Assembly (NCBI GenBank): GCA_002393555.1
Contig: DGSP01000080.1
Coordinates: 1 to 63,148 of the forward strand
DNA from: Prevotellaceae bacterium UBA4359
Lineage (GTDB): Bacteria > Bacteroidota > Bacteroidia > Bacteroidales > Bacteroidaceae
Length of the DNA: 63,148 bases
Direction of reading: 5' to 3'
Below are positions 34,542 to 43,798 of the stretch, one piece after another. Position 1 is the first letter of the stretch; the number at the start of each line of letters is the position of its first letter. The notes beneath the pieces were generated by a model. It was not told where the DNA came from. It made no database searches and worked only from the letters and a program-made list of their open reading frames with translations. A program made the position numbers and the translations under genes.

Positions 34542-34651
34542 GCTTTCTGGCGGTTTATGCAATCCTTATTTGTGAGGATTTGCACTCTTGGAGTGGGTAT
34601 TACGCCGTAGTCTCCCCTCGCTCTGCGCCACAGTCTCTTTGGGTCTCCTTC

Positions 34652-34742
34652 CACTGCCTCTAAACCGACGTCCCCGATGTCGGTCGGTCGATGTCCCCGA
34701 TGTCGGCAAGTCGATGTCCCCGACGTCGGTTTAGAGGCAGTG
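34652..34742. repeat. Triple CGATGTCCCCGATGTCGG palindromic element
   Basis: The ends CACTGCCTCTAAACCGACGT and ACGTCGGTTTAGAGGCAGTG are a perfect 20-base inverted repeat. Three related dyad units lie between with GTCGGT or CAAGT spacers. A member of the same family is inserted in frame in cobK at 42070-42152, sharing the flank CTCCTTCCACTGCC. This and the promoter at 34534 are all I see in 34433-34776. Confidence 0.85.
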
Positions 34743-34776
34743 TAAGGGGGGAGAGAGTGCGTGTGGCGAAGAGGCA

Positions 34777-35760
<984 letters not shown>

Positions 35761-35765
35761 GGGTG

Positions 35766-35773
35766 CAAAGGTA
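35766..35773 (-). promoter_or_regulatory. Promoter -7 box of mutY
   Basis: CAAAGGTA reads TACCTTTG on the minus strand. The G of the box is only six bases from the A of the start codon, leaving practically no leader. Confidence 0.55.
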
Positions 35774-35775
35774 GT

Positions 35776-35882
35776 GAAGAATTAGGAGTGAGGAATGAGG
35801 AATGAGGAATTATTTGCTATTCAGAGTGTTTTTTTATTGAGAAAGTAACAATTCCTCATTCCTCATTCCTCATTCCTCATTA
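35776..35882. repeat. GGAATGA heptamer palindromic repeat (family H2)
   Basis: GAGTGAGGAATGAGGAATGA units on the left and CATTCCTCATTCCTCATTCC on the right are complementary, separated by an AT-rich loop with GCTATT. The element lies exactly between the divergent mutY and regulator promoters. A member of the same family is inside cobK-cbiD at 41411-41504. Confidence 0.85.
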
Positions 35883-35890
35883 AAAATTCC

Positions 35891-35898
35891 TACCTTTG
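35891..35898 (+). promoter_or_regulatory. Promoter -7 box of the regulator gene
   Basis: TACCTTTG is a full match. The predicted leader to the ATG at 35919 is about 15 bases. The GTG at 35898 is inside the box and is not a plausible start. Confidence 0.6.
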
Positions 35899-35918
35899 TG
35901 GCGAAAAAGCCAATCGTT

Positions 35919-36497
35919 ATGCCACACTTCGCGTTTGCCATCGTCGATTCCAACATCCTTGCCGCCATGGGGTTGCAGCAGATTCTCTCTGACTTGCTCC
36001 CGATGGGGGAGGTGCAGACGTTCATCTCGTTCGACGAATTGCAGGCGGCAGACCAGGGACAGTTTGCCCACTACTTTGTGGCTTCGCGCATCTACTTTGA
36101 ACACACGGCATTCTTTCGTGAACACGCACGGCGGTCTATCGTGCTGGTCAATGGCGACTTGCAGATAGCGGGGGTGCCGACTCTGAATGTGTGTCAGAGC
36201 GAGCAGGCACTGGTGAAGGCCATACTGGCCATGCACCACCGTCCCGGCCATTCGGGTAATCGGATGCCCATGCCGTCGCACTCTGCCGAGCCTTTGCTCT
36301 CTGCCCGCGAGGTGGAGGTGGCGGTTCTGCTGGCCAAGGGACACATCAACAAGGAGATAGCCGACAGGCTCAACATCAGCATCACCACAGTCATCACGCA
36401 TCGGAAGAATATCATGGAGAAGTTGCATGCCCACTCATTGGCCGACATCATCATCTATGCGGTGATGAACGGAATGGTGGATGTGGGAGAAATCTAA
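35919..36497 (+). CDS. LuxR-type transcriptional regulator
   Basis: The 192-residue protein starts MPHFAFAIVDSNILAAMGLQ. The N-terminal half (about 1-110) looks like a degenerate receiver domain: it has AIVDSN in the first-strand position but lacks the normal phosphorylation context. The C-terminal LuxR-type helix-turn-helix reads LSAREVEVAVLLAKGHINKEIADRLNISITTVITHRKNIMEKL (about 128-170 in two parts). Its stop overlaps the start of the binding-protein gene by one base, so it is the first gene of a probable corrinoid or metal-chelate transport operon and may regulate it. Confidence 0.82.
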   Translation: MPHFAFAIVDSNILAAMGLQQILSDLLPMGEVQTFISFDELQAADQGQFAHYFVASRIYFEHTAFFREHARRSIVLVNGDLQIAGVPTLNVCQSEQALVKAILAMHHRPGHSGNRMPMPSHSAEPLLSAREVEVAVLLAKGHINKEIADRLNISITTVITHRKNIMEKLHAHSLADIIIYAVMNGMVDVGEI

Positions 36498-37672
36498 TGG
36501 TGGATAAAGACATGAAGACAATCAGAATCGTATTATTTTTTGTGGTGGCACTCTTGTGGGTGTCGTGCCGTCAGGGCACCACTGGGAAGAACGTGGCAGG
36601 GGTGGGTGACTCGGCTGCCGTGATGCAGTTGGAGTATGCCAAGGGCTTCACGGTGAGGACATTGGAGAACGGTGTGCGGTTGGTCGATGTGGCTGACCCG
36701 CAGCAGGATGAGGACAAGATGCCCGTGAGTTATCACTTTGCGCTCCTCAAGAAGGGTGTGGAGGCCGAGGTGCCCGAAGGATACACGAAAGTGAAGGTGC
36801 CGGTGGAGCGTACCATCGTGATGACCATGCTCCAACTCTCCAACTTCACGGCCTTGGATGCACACGATGTGGTGAAAGGCATCACAGGCACGAAAAACCT
36901 CTATAACAAGGACATCAGGAAGCGTGTGGAGGACGGCAAGATGGTGAAGATTGGCATGGAGGGAAACTTCGACACCGAACTCATCTTGGCGGCTCATCCC
37001 GAAGTCATCTTCATCTCACCCTTCAAGCGTGGCGGCTACGATGCCATCAAGGAGACGGGCATCATGCTCGTGCCGCACTTGGGCTATAAGGAGACGCATC
37101 CGCTGGGACAGGCCGAATGGGTGAAGTATGTGGCCATGTTCATCGGCAAGGAGGCAGAGGCCGACACCCTTTTCGACGGAATCAAAAAGCGCTATCTCGC
37201 TCTGACGGAAAAAGTCAACTCTCACCTCTCCAATGTCAACCCTTATCGCCCCACAGTGTTCAGCGGCGAGATGCACGGAGGCAACTGGTTTGCCGTGGGC
37301 GGAAAGAACCACTTGGCGCAGATGTTTCGCGATGCAGGGGCAGACTATATCCTGAAAGATGACAACACGGGTGGTGTGCCCATCGAGTATGAACAGATGT
37401 ATGCCACGGCTGCCAATGCCGACTATTGGCGCATCCTGAACAGTTATCCGGGCGACTTCTCCTACGAGGCTCTCCGTTCGTCCGAACCTCGCAACGAACT
37501 CTTCAAGGCGTTCAAAGAACGGCACGTTATCTACTGCAACATGAAACAGACGCCTTACTATGAGGAAACACCCGTGCATCCCGACTGGCTGCTCGAAGAC
37601 CTCGTGGCAATCTTCCATCCCGACCTGGTGGCTGCTGACTACGCACCACGCTACTACAAACTCTTGAAATGA
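36497..37672 (+). CDS. btuF: BtuF/FecB-like ABC substrate-binding lipoprotein
   Basis: The 391-residue lipoprotein has a signal segment ending in a lipobox (LLWVSC); the start at 36497 follows GGGAGAA, and an in-frame ATG at 36512 is possible. The type III periplasmic binding fold is shown by VPVERTIVMTMLQLSNFTALDA, LILAAHPEVIFISPF (about 155-170), VPHLGYKETHPLGQAEWVKYVAMF and NAD YWRILNSYPG further on. Cargo is a corrinoid or iron chelate; nearby cobalamin genes favour corrinoids. Its end overlaps the permease gene by four bases. Confidence 0.85.
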   Translation: MVDKDMKTIRIVLFFVVALLWVSCRQGTTGKNVAGVGDSAAVMQLEYAKGFTVRTLENGVRLVDVADPQQDEDKMPVSYHFALLKKGVEAEVPEGYTKVKVPVERTIVMTMLQLSNFTALDAHDVVKGITGTKNLYNKDIRKRVEDGKMVKIGMEGNFDTELILAAHPEVIFISPFKRGGYDAIKETGIMLVPHLGYKETHPLGQAEWVKYVAMFIGKEAEADTLFDGIKKRYLALTEKVNSHLSNVNPYRPTVFSGEMHGGNWFAVGGKNHLAQMFRDAGADYILKDDNTGGVPIEYEQMYATAANADYWRILNSYPGDFSYEALRSSEPRNELFKAFKERHVIYCNMKQTPYYEETPVHPDWLLEDLVAIFHPDLVAADYAPRYYKLLK

Positions 37673-38700
37673 AAGTCCTCTATAAGTTTCTTCTCCTGTT
37701 TCTGGCCTCCCTCATCTTCTTCGTGCTCAACCTCTTGTTGGGTACGGTTCAGATACCCATTGATGCCGTCGTGCGCATCTTGGTGGGCGATGAAAGCGTG
37801 TCGGAAATCTGGTTCAACATCATCTGGAACTCGCGTGTGCCACAGGCCCTCACGGCCACGGTGGCAGGGGCAGGATTGGCGGTGAGTGGCTTGCAGATGC
37901 AGACCGTCTTCCGCAATCCCTTGGCTGGCCCTTCGGTGTTGGGCATCTCAAACGGTGCCTCTCTCGGTGTGGCCATGGTTGTGCTCCTGTCGGGTTCGTT
38001 GGGCGGTGTGGCGTTGAGCCGTCTTGGCTATCTGGGCGATGCCGCCATGTCCATCGCCGCCATCGTCGGCTCGTTGGCGGTGATGGCACTGATTCTCTAT
38101 GTGTCGCAAAAGGTAAAGGGCAATGTCACGCTGCTCATCATCGGTGTGATGATAGGCTACTTGGCCACCGCCATCATTGGTGTGCTGAAGTTCTTTTCGG
38201 CAGAGGAAGACGTGAAGGCTTATGTGGTGTGGGGACTCGGCTCCTTTGCCCGTGTGTCAGGCGACCAGATGATGCTCTTTGTGTTGTTGATGGTGGGATT
38301 GCTTCCTTTGAGCATGCTGCTTTCCAAGACCATGAATCTCTTGTTGTTGGGTGACTACTATGCCAGCAACCTCGGTCTGAACTTGCGCCGCGCCCGCCTG
38401 CTGGTCATCAGTTGTTCGGGCATTCTTGTAGCCATCGTCACCGCCTATTGTGGCCCCATCATGTTTATCGGCCTTGCGGTGCCTCACCTTTGCCGCACCC
38501 TCTTCCGCACCAGCGACCACCGTGTCCTCATGCCTGCCACCATGCTGACAGGAGCCGCACTTGCCCTTGTCTGCAATCTTGTGGCTCGTATGCCGGGCTT
38601 CGAGGGGGCTTTGCCCGTCAACTCCGTCACCGCCCTCATTGGTGCGCCCGTCATTGCAGCCGTCCTGTTTGGCCGCCGACACGACGAGATGAGAGAGTGA
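37669..38700 (+). CDS. btuC: FecCD/BtuC-type ABC transporter permease
   Basis: The 343-residue inner-membrane protein has about ten hydrophobic segments. Family motifs are NSRVPQALTATVAGAGLAVSGLQMQ (about 53-77), RNPLAGPSVLGISNGASLG (about 81-99) and CGPIMFIGLAVPHLCRTLF near the end. It forms the channel of a corrinoid or iron-chelate importer. No ATPase gene follows; a terminator and a convergent receptor gene come next. Confidence 0.9.
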   Translation: MKVLYKFLLLFLASLIFFVLNLLLGTVQIPIDAVVRILVGDESVSEIWFNIIWNSRVPQALTATVAGAGLAVSGLQMQTVFRNPLAGPSVLGISNGASLGVAMVVLLSGSLGGVALSRLGYLGDAAMSIAAIVGSLAVMALILYVSQKVKGNVTLLIIGVMIGYLATAIIGVLKFFSAEEDVKAYVVWGLGSFARVSGDQMMLFVLLMVGLLPLSMLLSKTMNLLLLGDYYASNLGLNLRRARLLVISCSGILVAIVTAYCGPIMFIGLAVPHLCRTLFRTSDHRVLMPATMLTGAALALVCNLVARMPGFEGALPVNSVTALIGAPVIAAVLFGRRHDEMRE

Positions 38701-38726
38701 GGAAATGAAACAAAACAACTAAAAGA

Positions 38727-38768
38727 AAAAGGTCCCCGGAAGTTGGCAAAAACTTTCGGGGACCTTTT
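38727..38768. terminator. Terminator between btuC and the receptor gene
   Basis: AAAAGGTCCCCGGAAGTT and AACTTTCGGGGACCTTTT form an 18-base stem with a six-base loop, flanked by A and T runs. It can end transcription from both sides. Confidence 0.92.
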
Positions 38769-38822
38769 CTGTTCGTCTGCAGAAGGCGTGAATCATACGC
38801 CAAACTCACGTTTTTTCTTCTC

Positions 38823-40703
38823 TTAAAGACTGACTTTCACGCCGCCCATGAACGTGGCTTTGGGCATGGGGAAGCCTGCATAGGTCTGGTACTGTTCGGC
38901 CAGGATGTTCTCTCCATGCACGAAGAGTGTGGCGATGGGGAAGACCTTGTAACCCACTGTGGCGTTGAGGAGCGTGTAGTTCTCCTTCCCGGTGTCGTCG
39001 CCCGTGGCGATGTAGAGTCCGCTGATGTTTTGCAGACCAGCAGAGGCTGTCCATTTGCCTTGGTGGAAGTTGGCTCCGATGTAGAGTTTACCTTCGGGCG
39101 CACCCTCGATGGGCGTGTCCATGTGGAGGAAGGAGTAGTTGGCGTTGAGGCTCCAGTGGCTGTCGATGCGGTAGTCGCCCGTGAGTTCCAGTCCCCAATT
39201 CTCGAAGTCGCCCATGTTGACGTTGCGTGGACGGCCGTCGATGCGTGTGGTGGTGATGAGGTTCTCACCTTTGATGTAGAAGATGTTGGCACCGAAGTGT
39301 CCTCGGCCCTCGAAATGCTGGCTGTAGGACAGTTCGTAGTTCATCATGCGTTCAGGCTTGAGGTCGGTGGTGGCTGGCGGAAACATGTACATCTCGCGCA
39401 CGGTGGGATTGCGAAAGCCCTTGCTGACGAGTGCCTTGAGGTCGGATGCGTTGGTCAGATGGAAGGAGAGTCCGCCCTGCGGCACAAGTTCGGTGCCGAT
39501 GACGCTGTGATGGTCAAGGCGCAGACCTGCATCCACCGTGAGCCATGCGGCAAGGTCTTGGCGGAAGTCGATGTAGCCTGCCACATCGTCGGCATGCTGT
39601 TTCTCCACCACATTGCCGTCAGCGTCTTTGGTCAGATAGGTCTTCTCACCGCTCGCGCGGTTCTCGTTCCATGCCGAGCCGCCAAAGTGTTGCCAATCCA
39701 CACCCACGGTGGTTCGGTTGCCCTCGAAGAGCCGTGCGCTCTGATACCAGGTCAGTCCGCCGATGTAGTCGTTGTGCTTGTAGAGTGCCGTGCGCGGTGA
39801 GCCTCCTGTAGCGTAGCCGTCGTCGATGTTGTGGTGTCCCCAGTCGAAGTAGGCGCGCAGCGAGCCGCTCGTGCGGTCGTAGTCGTTGTTGAGGCTCACG
39901 CTGGCCAGTCCACGGGTGATTTTGAAGTCATTGTCAATCAGGGGAGCATCGACAGGGCCGGGGTTGCTGTTGTTGAAGTGGGTGATGTTGAGGTCGCCCA
40001 ACGCTTTCCAATGGGGGGCAAAGTCATAGCCCAGTTTCACAAAACCGTCCAACTGCTCAAACTCGCTGTTCTGACGATGGCCGTCGGTGCGCTGATACTG
40101 TGCTCCGACGATGCTGCTGAACTTGCCCAACTTCAGGCGGTTTGTGGCACTGGCTTGCAGGGTGCCATAACTGCCACCCTGCACCAGCACGTCGGTCTTC
40201 ACTCCGTTCTCGTTCATCTGTCGGGTCACGATGTTGAGCACACCAGCCATGGCGTTGCTGCCATAGAGCAGGGAGGCCGGGCCGCGCACCACCTCCACCC
40301 GTTCGGCCATCATGGTCTGATAGGCATCGGGGATGGGGTGGCCCATCAGTCCGGCATACTGCGGCTGTCCGTCTATCAGCACCAGCAGTTGGGCACCGCT
40401 GCCCACACCGCGCACTTTCAGCGAGCCGGCACCTGTGTTCACGCCATAGCCCAGCACTCCACGGCTGGTGGTGAAGAGGCCGGGTGTCTGCTGCATCACA
40501 ATGGGCAACACCGAAGGTTGGTTCTGCTCGGTCAGTTTCTCTCTGCCCACCACTGTCACGGTCATGGGTAAGTGTCTGATGTCTGTTGCGTTGCGTGTGC
40601 CTGTCACCACCACATCGTGCAGAGCCACGGAGTCGGTCTGGGCGTTCATGTTGACTGTGGCCAGCAGGGCAGCCAAAGCCAAACTCTTTGTTTTTGTGTT
40701 CAT
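38823..40703 (-). CDS. TonB-dependent receptor (BtuB-like), receptor A
   Basis: The 626-residue protein has a signal peptide (MNTKTKSLALAALLATVNMNAQ). The plug domain shows DVVVTGTRNATDIRHLPMTVTVV (about 29-50), LLVLIDGQPQYAG and the box RGPASLLYGSNAMAGVLNIVT (about 139-159). The barrel ends MGGVKVSL. Its length and the lack of a long N-terminal extension fit BtuB-like receptors rather than SusC. It is convergent with the BtuFC genes and upstream of nothing but the terminator. Corrinoid import is inferred from context. Confidence 0.85.
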   Translation of the reverse strand: MNTKTKSLALAALLATVNMNAQTDSVALHDVVVTGTRNATDIRHLPMTVTVVGREKLTEQNQPSVLPIVMQQTPGLFTTSRGVLGYGVNTGAGSLKVRGVGSGAQLLVLIDGQPQYAGLMGHPIPDAYQTMMAERVEVVRGPASLLYGSNAMAGVLNIVTRQMNENGVKTDVLVQGGSYGTLQASATNRLKLGKFSSIVGAQYQRTDGHRQNSEFEQLDGFVKLGYDFAPHWKALGDLNITHFNNSNPGPVDAPLIDNDFKITRGLASVSLNNDYDRTSGSLRAYFDWGHHNIDDGYATGGSPRTALYKHNDYIGGLTWYQSARLFEGNRTTVGVDWQHFGGSAWNENRASGEKTYLTKDADGNVVEKQHADDVAGYIDFRQDLAAWLTVDAGLRLDHHSVIGTELVPQGGLSFHLTNASDLKALVSKGFRNPTVREMYMFPPATTDLKPERMMNYELSYSQHFEGRGHFGANIFYIKGENLITTTRIDGRPRNVNMGDFENWGLELTGDYRIDSHWSLNANYSFLHMDTPIEGAPEGKLYIGANFHQGKWTASAGLQNISGLYIATGDDTGKENYTLLNATVGYKVFPIATLFVHGENILAEQYQTYAGFPMPKATFMGGVKVSL

Positions 40704-40743
40704 TGGAATGCTTGTTGTTAAATGCTGTTTGAGTTTGCGGCGG

Positions 40744-40751
40744 CAAAGGTA
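40744..40751 (-). promoter_or_regulatory. Promoter -7 box of receptor A
   Basis: CAAAGGTA reads TACCTTTG on the minus strand, 40 bases ahead of the receptor gene start. It lies immediately downstream of cobK-cbiD, so the receptor can be expressed separately. No cobalamin riboswitch is present here. Confidence 0.5.
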
Positions 40752-40757
40752 GGCATT

Positions 40758-42776
40758 TTAAGTGGAATGTGAAGCATGAATGTCGCCCTTTTCGTCGAGA
40801 AGCAGGATGGTCAGTGTGCCGTCGGGCAGAAGGGAGTCGCAATGAGCGTGGCAGTGGCAGATGATGCAGTGGCAAAGTGCCTCCACCCTTTCGGGAGGAA
40901 CGATGTGCCACAGTTCGCGTGCCAAGGTGATGTGTTCCACCTGCCTGATGCAGTCCTCGTCGCAGCCGGATTCGTGCAGTATTTGGACGATGAAGTCCTT
41001 GTTCATCACCACCTTCCGACTGTGCGTGTCCAGGTGTCCTTCAGCCAGTTTCACCGCCTTGCCGAGCATGATGCCGAGGGTGAGTTGCTGCACTTGCAGT
41101 TCGTGGGCAATCTTCAGCGTTTCGCCGATGGCGTTGCCGTATTCCACAAAGGCTTGCAGGGGCAGGTCGGGGTAGTGCCGTTGCAGGGCTTTCTCGCTCT
41201 TGGCACCGCTGTGGATGACGATTCGCTCTGCTCCGCTCGCCTTCGCCACGGTCATGCACTTGCGGATGCTCTCGATGAAGGCTGCCTCGCTGAAGGGCTT
41301 GACAATGCCCGACACACCGATGATGCTGATGCCGCCTTCGATGCCGAGGCGGGGGTTGAAGGTCTTTCGGGCGATGGCCTCGCCTTGGGGAACGGAGAGG
41401 GTGATTTTGTAATGAGGAATTAGGAATGAGGAATGAGGAATTGAATGCCCTGCTATTGATAGGGTATCCATTCCTAATTCCTCATTCCTAATTCCTAATT
41501 CCTTCAGGTTTTCCTCTATCATCTGGCGCGGGGCTTTATTGATGGCGGGTTCGCCCGGAGGAAAATCGAAGCCGGGCAGGGTGAATCGGCCCACGCCGGT
41601 GCCGGCTGCAATCTCAAAGTGGGGGGCGGTTTCGGCAGTGGCTCGGATTTCGATGCCATCGGTCACATCGGGGTCGTCGCCTGCCGCTTTGATGCAGTAG
41701 GCATAGCCATCGCCGTAACCGACGGCCACAGTGATGGTCTCGCCATTGGGCAGGAGGACAGGTACTTCGGGGGGAGTCTCGCTTTTCAGCAGACGGAGGG
41801 TGGCCGCCACGGCTGCCGCTGTGGCACAGGTGCCTGTGGTCAGGCCGCTATGCAAGGGGTAGAACTCGGGCAAGAGCCGTTCCACCATGCGGCGCAGACC
41901 GTGAGGACCGTTCACTCGGTGGAAGATGGCGGGTGTCTCCGGGCGTTTGAGCGCATATATCTTCATGCCCCGTTGCCTGGCCGCTCTCACCTTCTCCACG
42001 AATCCTCCCGTCAGACCGCTTTCCTTTAGCAGGACTGCCTCAAACTCACAGTCCTCTTCTGCCTCCTTCCACTGCCCCTTAACCGACGTCGGGGACATCG
42101 GTTGACCGACATCGGGGACATCGGTTGACCGACGTCGGGGACATCGGTTGAGAGGCTCTTCAAGTGTCTCCGTTGCGTTTCCGTCGTAGAAGCAGAGTTG
42201 GCTGTTGGTGGCCCCCTGCCGATGGGCTGACGCAATGGATGATTCCCTTGGCAGGATGCGGTAGAAGACTTTGATGCCCAGTGTCTCCAGCGGTTTCAGT
42301 TTGCTGATGCTCTGCACACCCGTGGTGGCTAACAGAGAGTGGGGGAGATGGGGTGAATGGGGTGAGTGGGGAGATTTTGGGGAGTGGGTGGATTGGGGCG
42401 ATTGGGAAGATTGGGAGAAGAGGGTGAGGAGGTCTTGGTAGGTGTTGAGCCAGGTGATGTCTGGGTCTCTGTCGGGGAAGATGCGCTCGAAGCGGATGGC
42501 CGGGAGACGGAGCCTTTCGGCCACTGTTGCCACCGTGCGGTGCAGCACCTCGGCAAAGGGGTGGGCAGCATCCACCAGCAGCCCGATGTTGTGGGCTTGG
42601 CAGAAGGCCGCCATCGTTGCCTCGTCCATTGCTCCATCCACACGAAGACCGTGTTGGAGCGTGACTTCCTGCTCCCCCGTCTTCGTGCTGTAGTAGAAGG
42701 TGCTTCCCGCCTCCTCCAGGGCTTCAATCGCCTTGCGGCCTTCTGTGGTGCCGCCAAACACAAGTATGCTCTTCAT
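40758..42776 (-). CDS. cobK-cbiD: Fused precorrin-6A reductase and cobalt-precorrin-5B C1-methyltransferase
   Basis: The 672-residue fusion has CobK/CbiJ at the N-terminus (ILVFGGTTEGRKAIEAL, about 4-20; LLVDAAHPFAEVLH, about 66-79) and CbiD from about residue 300 (LHSGLTTGTCATAAAVAATL, TFNPRLGIEGGISIIGVSGIVKP). The two steps belong to corrin ring synthesis. Three repeat-encoded insertions interrupt it: about 117-146 (SPHSPHSPHLPHS type), about 208-235 (STDVPDVGQPMSPTS) and about 424-455 (ELGIRNEELG...FLIPH). Each lies in a position between conserved blocks and keeps frame. A minus-strand promoter box ends six bases before the ATG. Confidence 0.93.
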   Translation of the reverse strand: MKSILVFGGTTEGRKAIEALEEAGSTFYYSTKTGEQEVTLQHGLRVDGAMDEATMAAFCQAHNIGLLVDAAHPFAEVLHRTVATVAERLRLPAIRFERIFPDRDPDITWLNTYQDLLTLFSQSSQSPQSTHSPKSPHSPHSPHLPHSLLATTGVQSISKLKPLETLGIKVFYRILPRESSIASAHRQGATNSQLCFYDGNATETLEEPLNRCPRRRSTDVPDVGQPMSPTSVKGQWKEAEEDCEFEAVLLKESGLTGGFVEKVRAARQRGMKIYALKRPETPAIFHRVNGPHGLRRMVERLLPEFYPLHSGLTTGTCATAAAVAATLRLLKSETPPEVPVLLPNGETITVAVGYGDGYAYCIKAAGDDPDVTDGIEIRATAETAPHFEIAAGTGVGRFTLPGFDFPPGEPAINKAPRQMIEENLKELGIRNEELGMDTLSIAGHSIPHSSFLIPHYKITLSVPQGEAIARKTFNPRLGIEGGISIIGVSGIVKPFSEAAFIESIRKCMTVAKASGAERIVIHSGAKSEKALQRHYPDLPLQAFVEYGNAIGETLKIAHELQVQQLTLGIMLGKAVKLAEGHLDTHSRKVVMNKDFIVQILHESGCDEDCIRQVEHITLARELWHIVPPERVEALCHCIICHCHAHCDSLLPDGTLTILLLDEKGDIHASHST
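41411..41504. repeat. In-frame GGAATGA heptamer palindrome inside cbiD (family H2)
   Basis: AATGAGGAATTAGGAATGAG on the left and CATTCCTAATTCCTCATTCC on the right are complementary. The loop contains GCTATT as in the intergenic copy at 35776-35882. It encodes about 31 residues between CbiD conserved blocks. Confidence 0.9.
42070..42152. repeat. In-frame CCGACGTCGGGGACATCGG element inside cobK
   Basis: Three units of CCGAC(G/A)TCGGGGACATCGG with GTTGA spacers follow the flank CTCCTTCCACTGCC. They match the intergenic element at 34652-34742, including the GAGAGGC/TAGAGGC edge. Confidence 0.9.
42336..42425. repeat. In-frame nine-base repeat inside cobK (family N1)
   Basis: About nine or ten degenerate units such as GGGGAGATT, GGGGTGAAT, GGGGCGATT and GGGAAGATT encode a Ser/Pro/His-rich loop. 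A second member is at 47424-47516 in cobL. Confidence 0.9.
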
Positions 42777-42781
42777 GCTTG

Positions 42782-42789
42782 CAAAGGTA
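42782..42789 (-). promoter_or_regulatory. Promoter -7 box of cobK-cbiD
   Basis: CAAAGGTA reads TACCTTTG on the minus strand. Its G is six bases from the ATG, so the transcript would be leaderless or nearly so. Confidence 0.5.
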
Positions 42790-42832
42790 CGGCTTTTTGT
42801 TCAGAAATAGTGTGGAAAGGATGAAAAAACGC

Positions 42833-43249
42833 TTAATTCTTCACCAGCAGGTCGTAGCGTATCTGGTCGTTCACCATGGGGTGGCCGACTGGTTCAGCCG
42901 GAACTTTCTTGACGGTGCGCCTCACGCTGGGTGCAGGATGGGCGACAGAGGCTGTCTGTGGGGCGACGGAAGGAGGGGCCGGCTGCATCGTGGCGGTGTC
43001 GGTGGGGGATTCTTTTACCTTGATATAGACAGTATCGACAAATGCCGCGAGGGAGTCGTCAGACTCCAGGTGCCTGTTTGTCCAGATGCCGAGAAAGAAG
43101 CCGACGACTGCCGCAGCGGGAATGGCCGCGAGCCATGCCGGAAACAGGGAGTGACGCTTGCGGCTCCAGGGACGGACGTGCAGTTGTTCGTTTTCCTCGT
43201 CGCGCAGTTCTTGGGTCATGCGGACGATGTCTTGTTCACTTATCTTCAT
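42833..43249 (-). CDS. Single-pass membrane protein, probable anti-sigma factor
   Basis: The 138-residue protein has a short cytoplasmic part (about 1-38), one membrane helix (FPAWLAAIPAAAVVGFFLGIW, about 36-56) and a periplasmic tail rich in Pro, Ala and Thr. It starts 14 bases inside the end of the ECF sigma factor gene, the usual place for a cognate anti-sigma factor. The sequence itself does not show a recognised zinc anti-sigma motif (no HxxxCxxC), so the role rests on context. Confidence 0.65.
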   Translation of the reverse strand: MKISEQDIVRMTQELRDEENEQLHVRPWSRKRHSLFPAWLAAIPAAAVVGFFLGIWTNRHLESDDSLAAFVDTVYIKVKESPTDTATMQPAPPSVAPQTASVAHPAPSVRRTVKKVPAEPVGHPMVNDQIRYDLLVKN

Positions 43250-43796
43250 ATCGTTTCAGTTGTTGTTTGATGATGTTCATGGCTTTGTGCAGACGCGACT
43301 TCACGGTGCCTTCGGGCAGTCTGCTGATTTGTGCTATCTGGGGGACGGTCAGTTCCTCCTCGTAGTGGAGCGAAAAGAGGATGGCGTATGGCTCGGGGAG
43401 TCTGTGAAGCACCTCGCGGAGGACGTTGTGCAGGCTCTGCATGTCCAGTTCCACTTCGATGCTGCCTTCGTCGATGATGTCCACCCCCTCGTCCGAAACC
43501 ATCGCGAACTGGTTGCGATGGTGGTTTCGGCACAGGTTGTAGGCAATGGTGTAGAGCCATGCCCGGAAGTTCAGACCTTCACGGTAGTTCTCGCGGGCTG
43601 CATAGAGGCGCAGGAAGGTGTCGTGCATGAAGTCGGCAGCCAAGTCGGCATCCTCTCCAAGCCGTCGGGCGAAGAAACCCTGTAGCCGTCGGGCATAGCG
43701 TTTGTAGAGTTCCTCAAAGGCACGATTGCTGCCTCGGGCGGCATGCTGCATCAGTTGTTCGTCGGACTGTGCCGACAGTCGTAGCGGAATCAGCAT
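43236..43796 (-). CDS. ECF-type RNA polymerase sigma factor
   Basis: The chosen start MLIPLRLSAQSDEQLMQHAARGS gives 186 residues, two bases after the upstream gene's stop. Region 2 reads AFEELYKRYARRLQGFFARR...DLAADFMHDTFLRLYAAR (about 25-65). Region 4 reads LRLPEPYAILFSLHYEEELTVPQIAQISRLPEGTVKSRLHKAM-like (about 125-170). It belongs to the sigma-70 ECF subfamily and probably controls its own operon. It is followed by, and overlaps, the probable anti-sigma gene. Confidence 0.9.
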   Translation of the reverse strand: MLIPLRLSAQSDEQLMQHAARGSNRAFEELYKRYARRLQGFFARRLGEDADLAADFMHDTFLRLYAARENYREGLNFRAWLYTIAYNLCRNHHRNQFAMVSDEGVDIIDEGSIEVELDMQSLHNVLREVLHRLPEPYAILFSLHYEEELTVPQIAQISRLPEGTVKSRLHKAMNIIKQQLKRYEDK

Positions 43797-43798
43797 GG

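Noticed and set aside
36497..38700. Iron-siderophore transporter assignment
   Set aside because: FecB/FecC and BtuF/BtuC cannot be separated by eye; neighbouring cobalamin genes make corrinoid the better guess, so the alternative is stated but not used as the name.
41619..42029. Open frames opposite cobK-cbiD
   Set aside because: They are antisense shadows with no motif and no ribosome-binding site.
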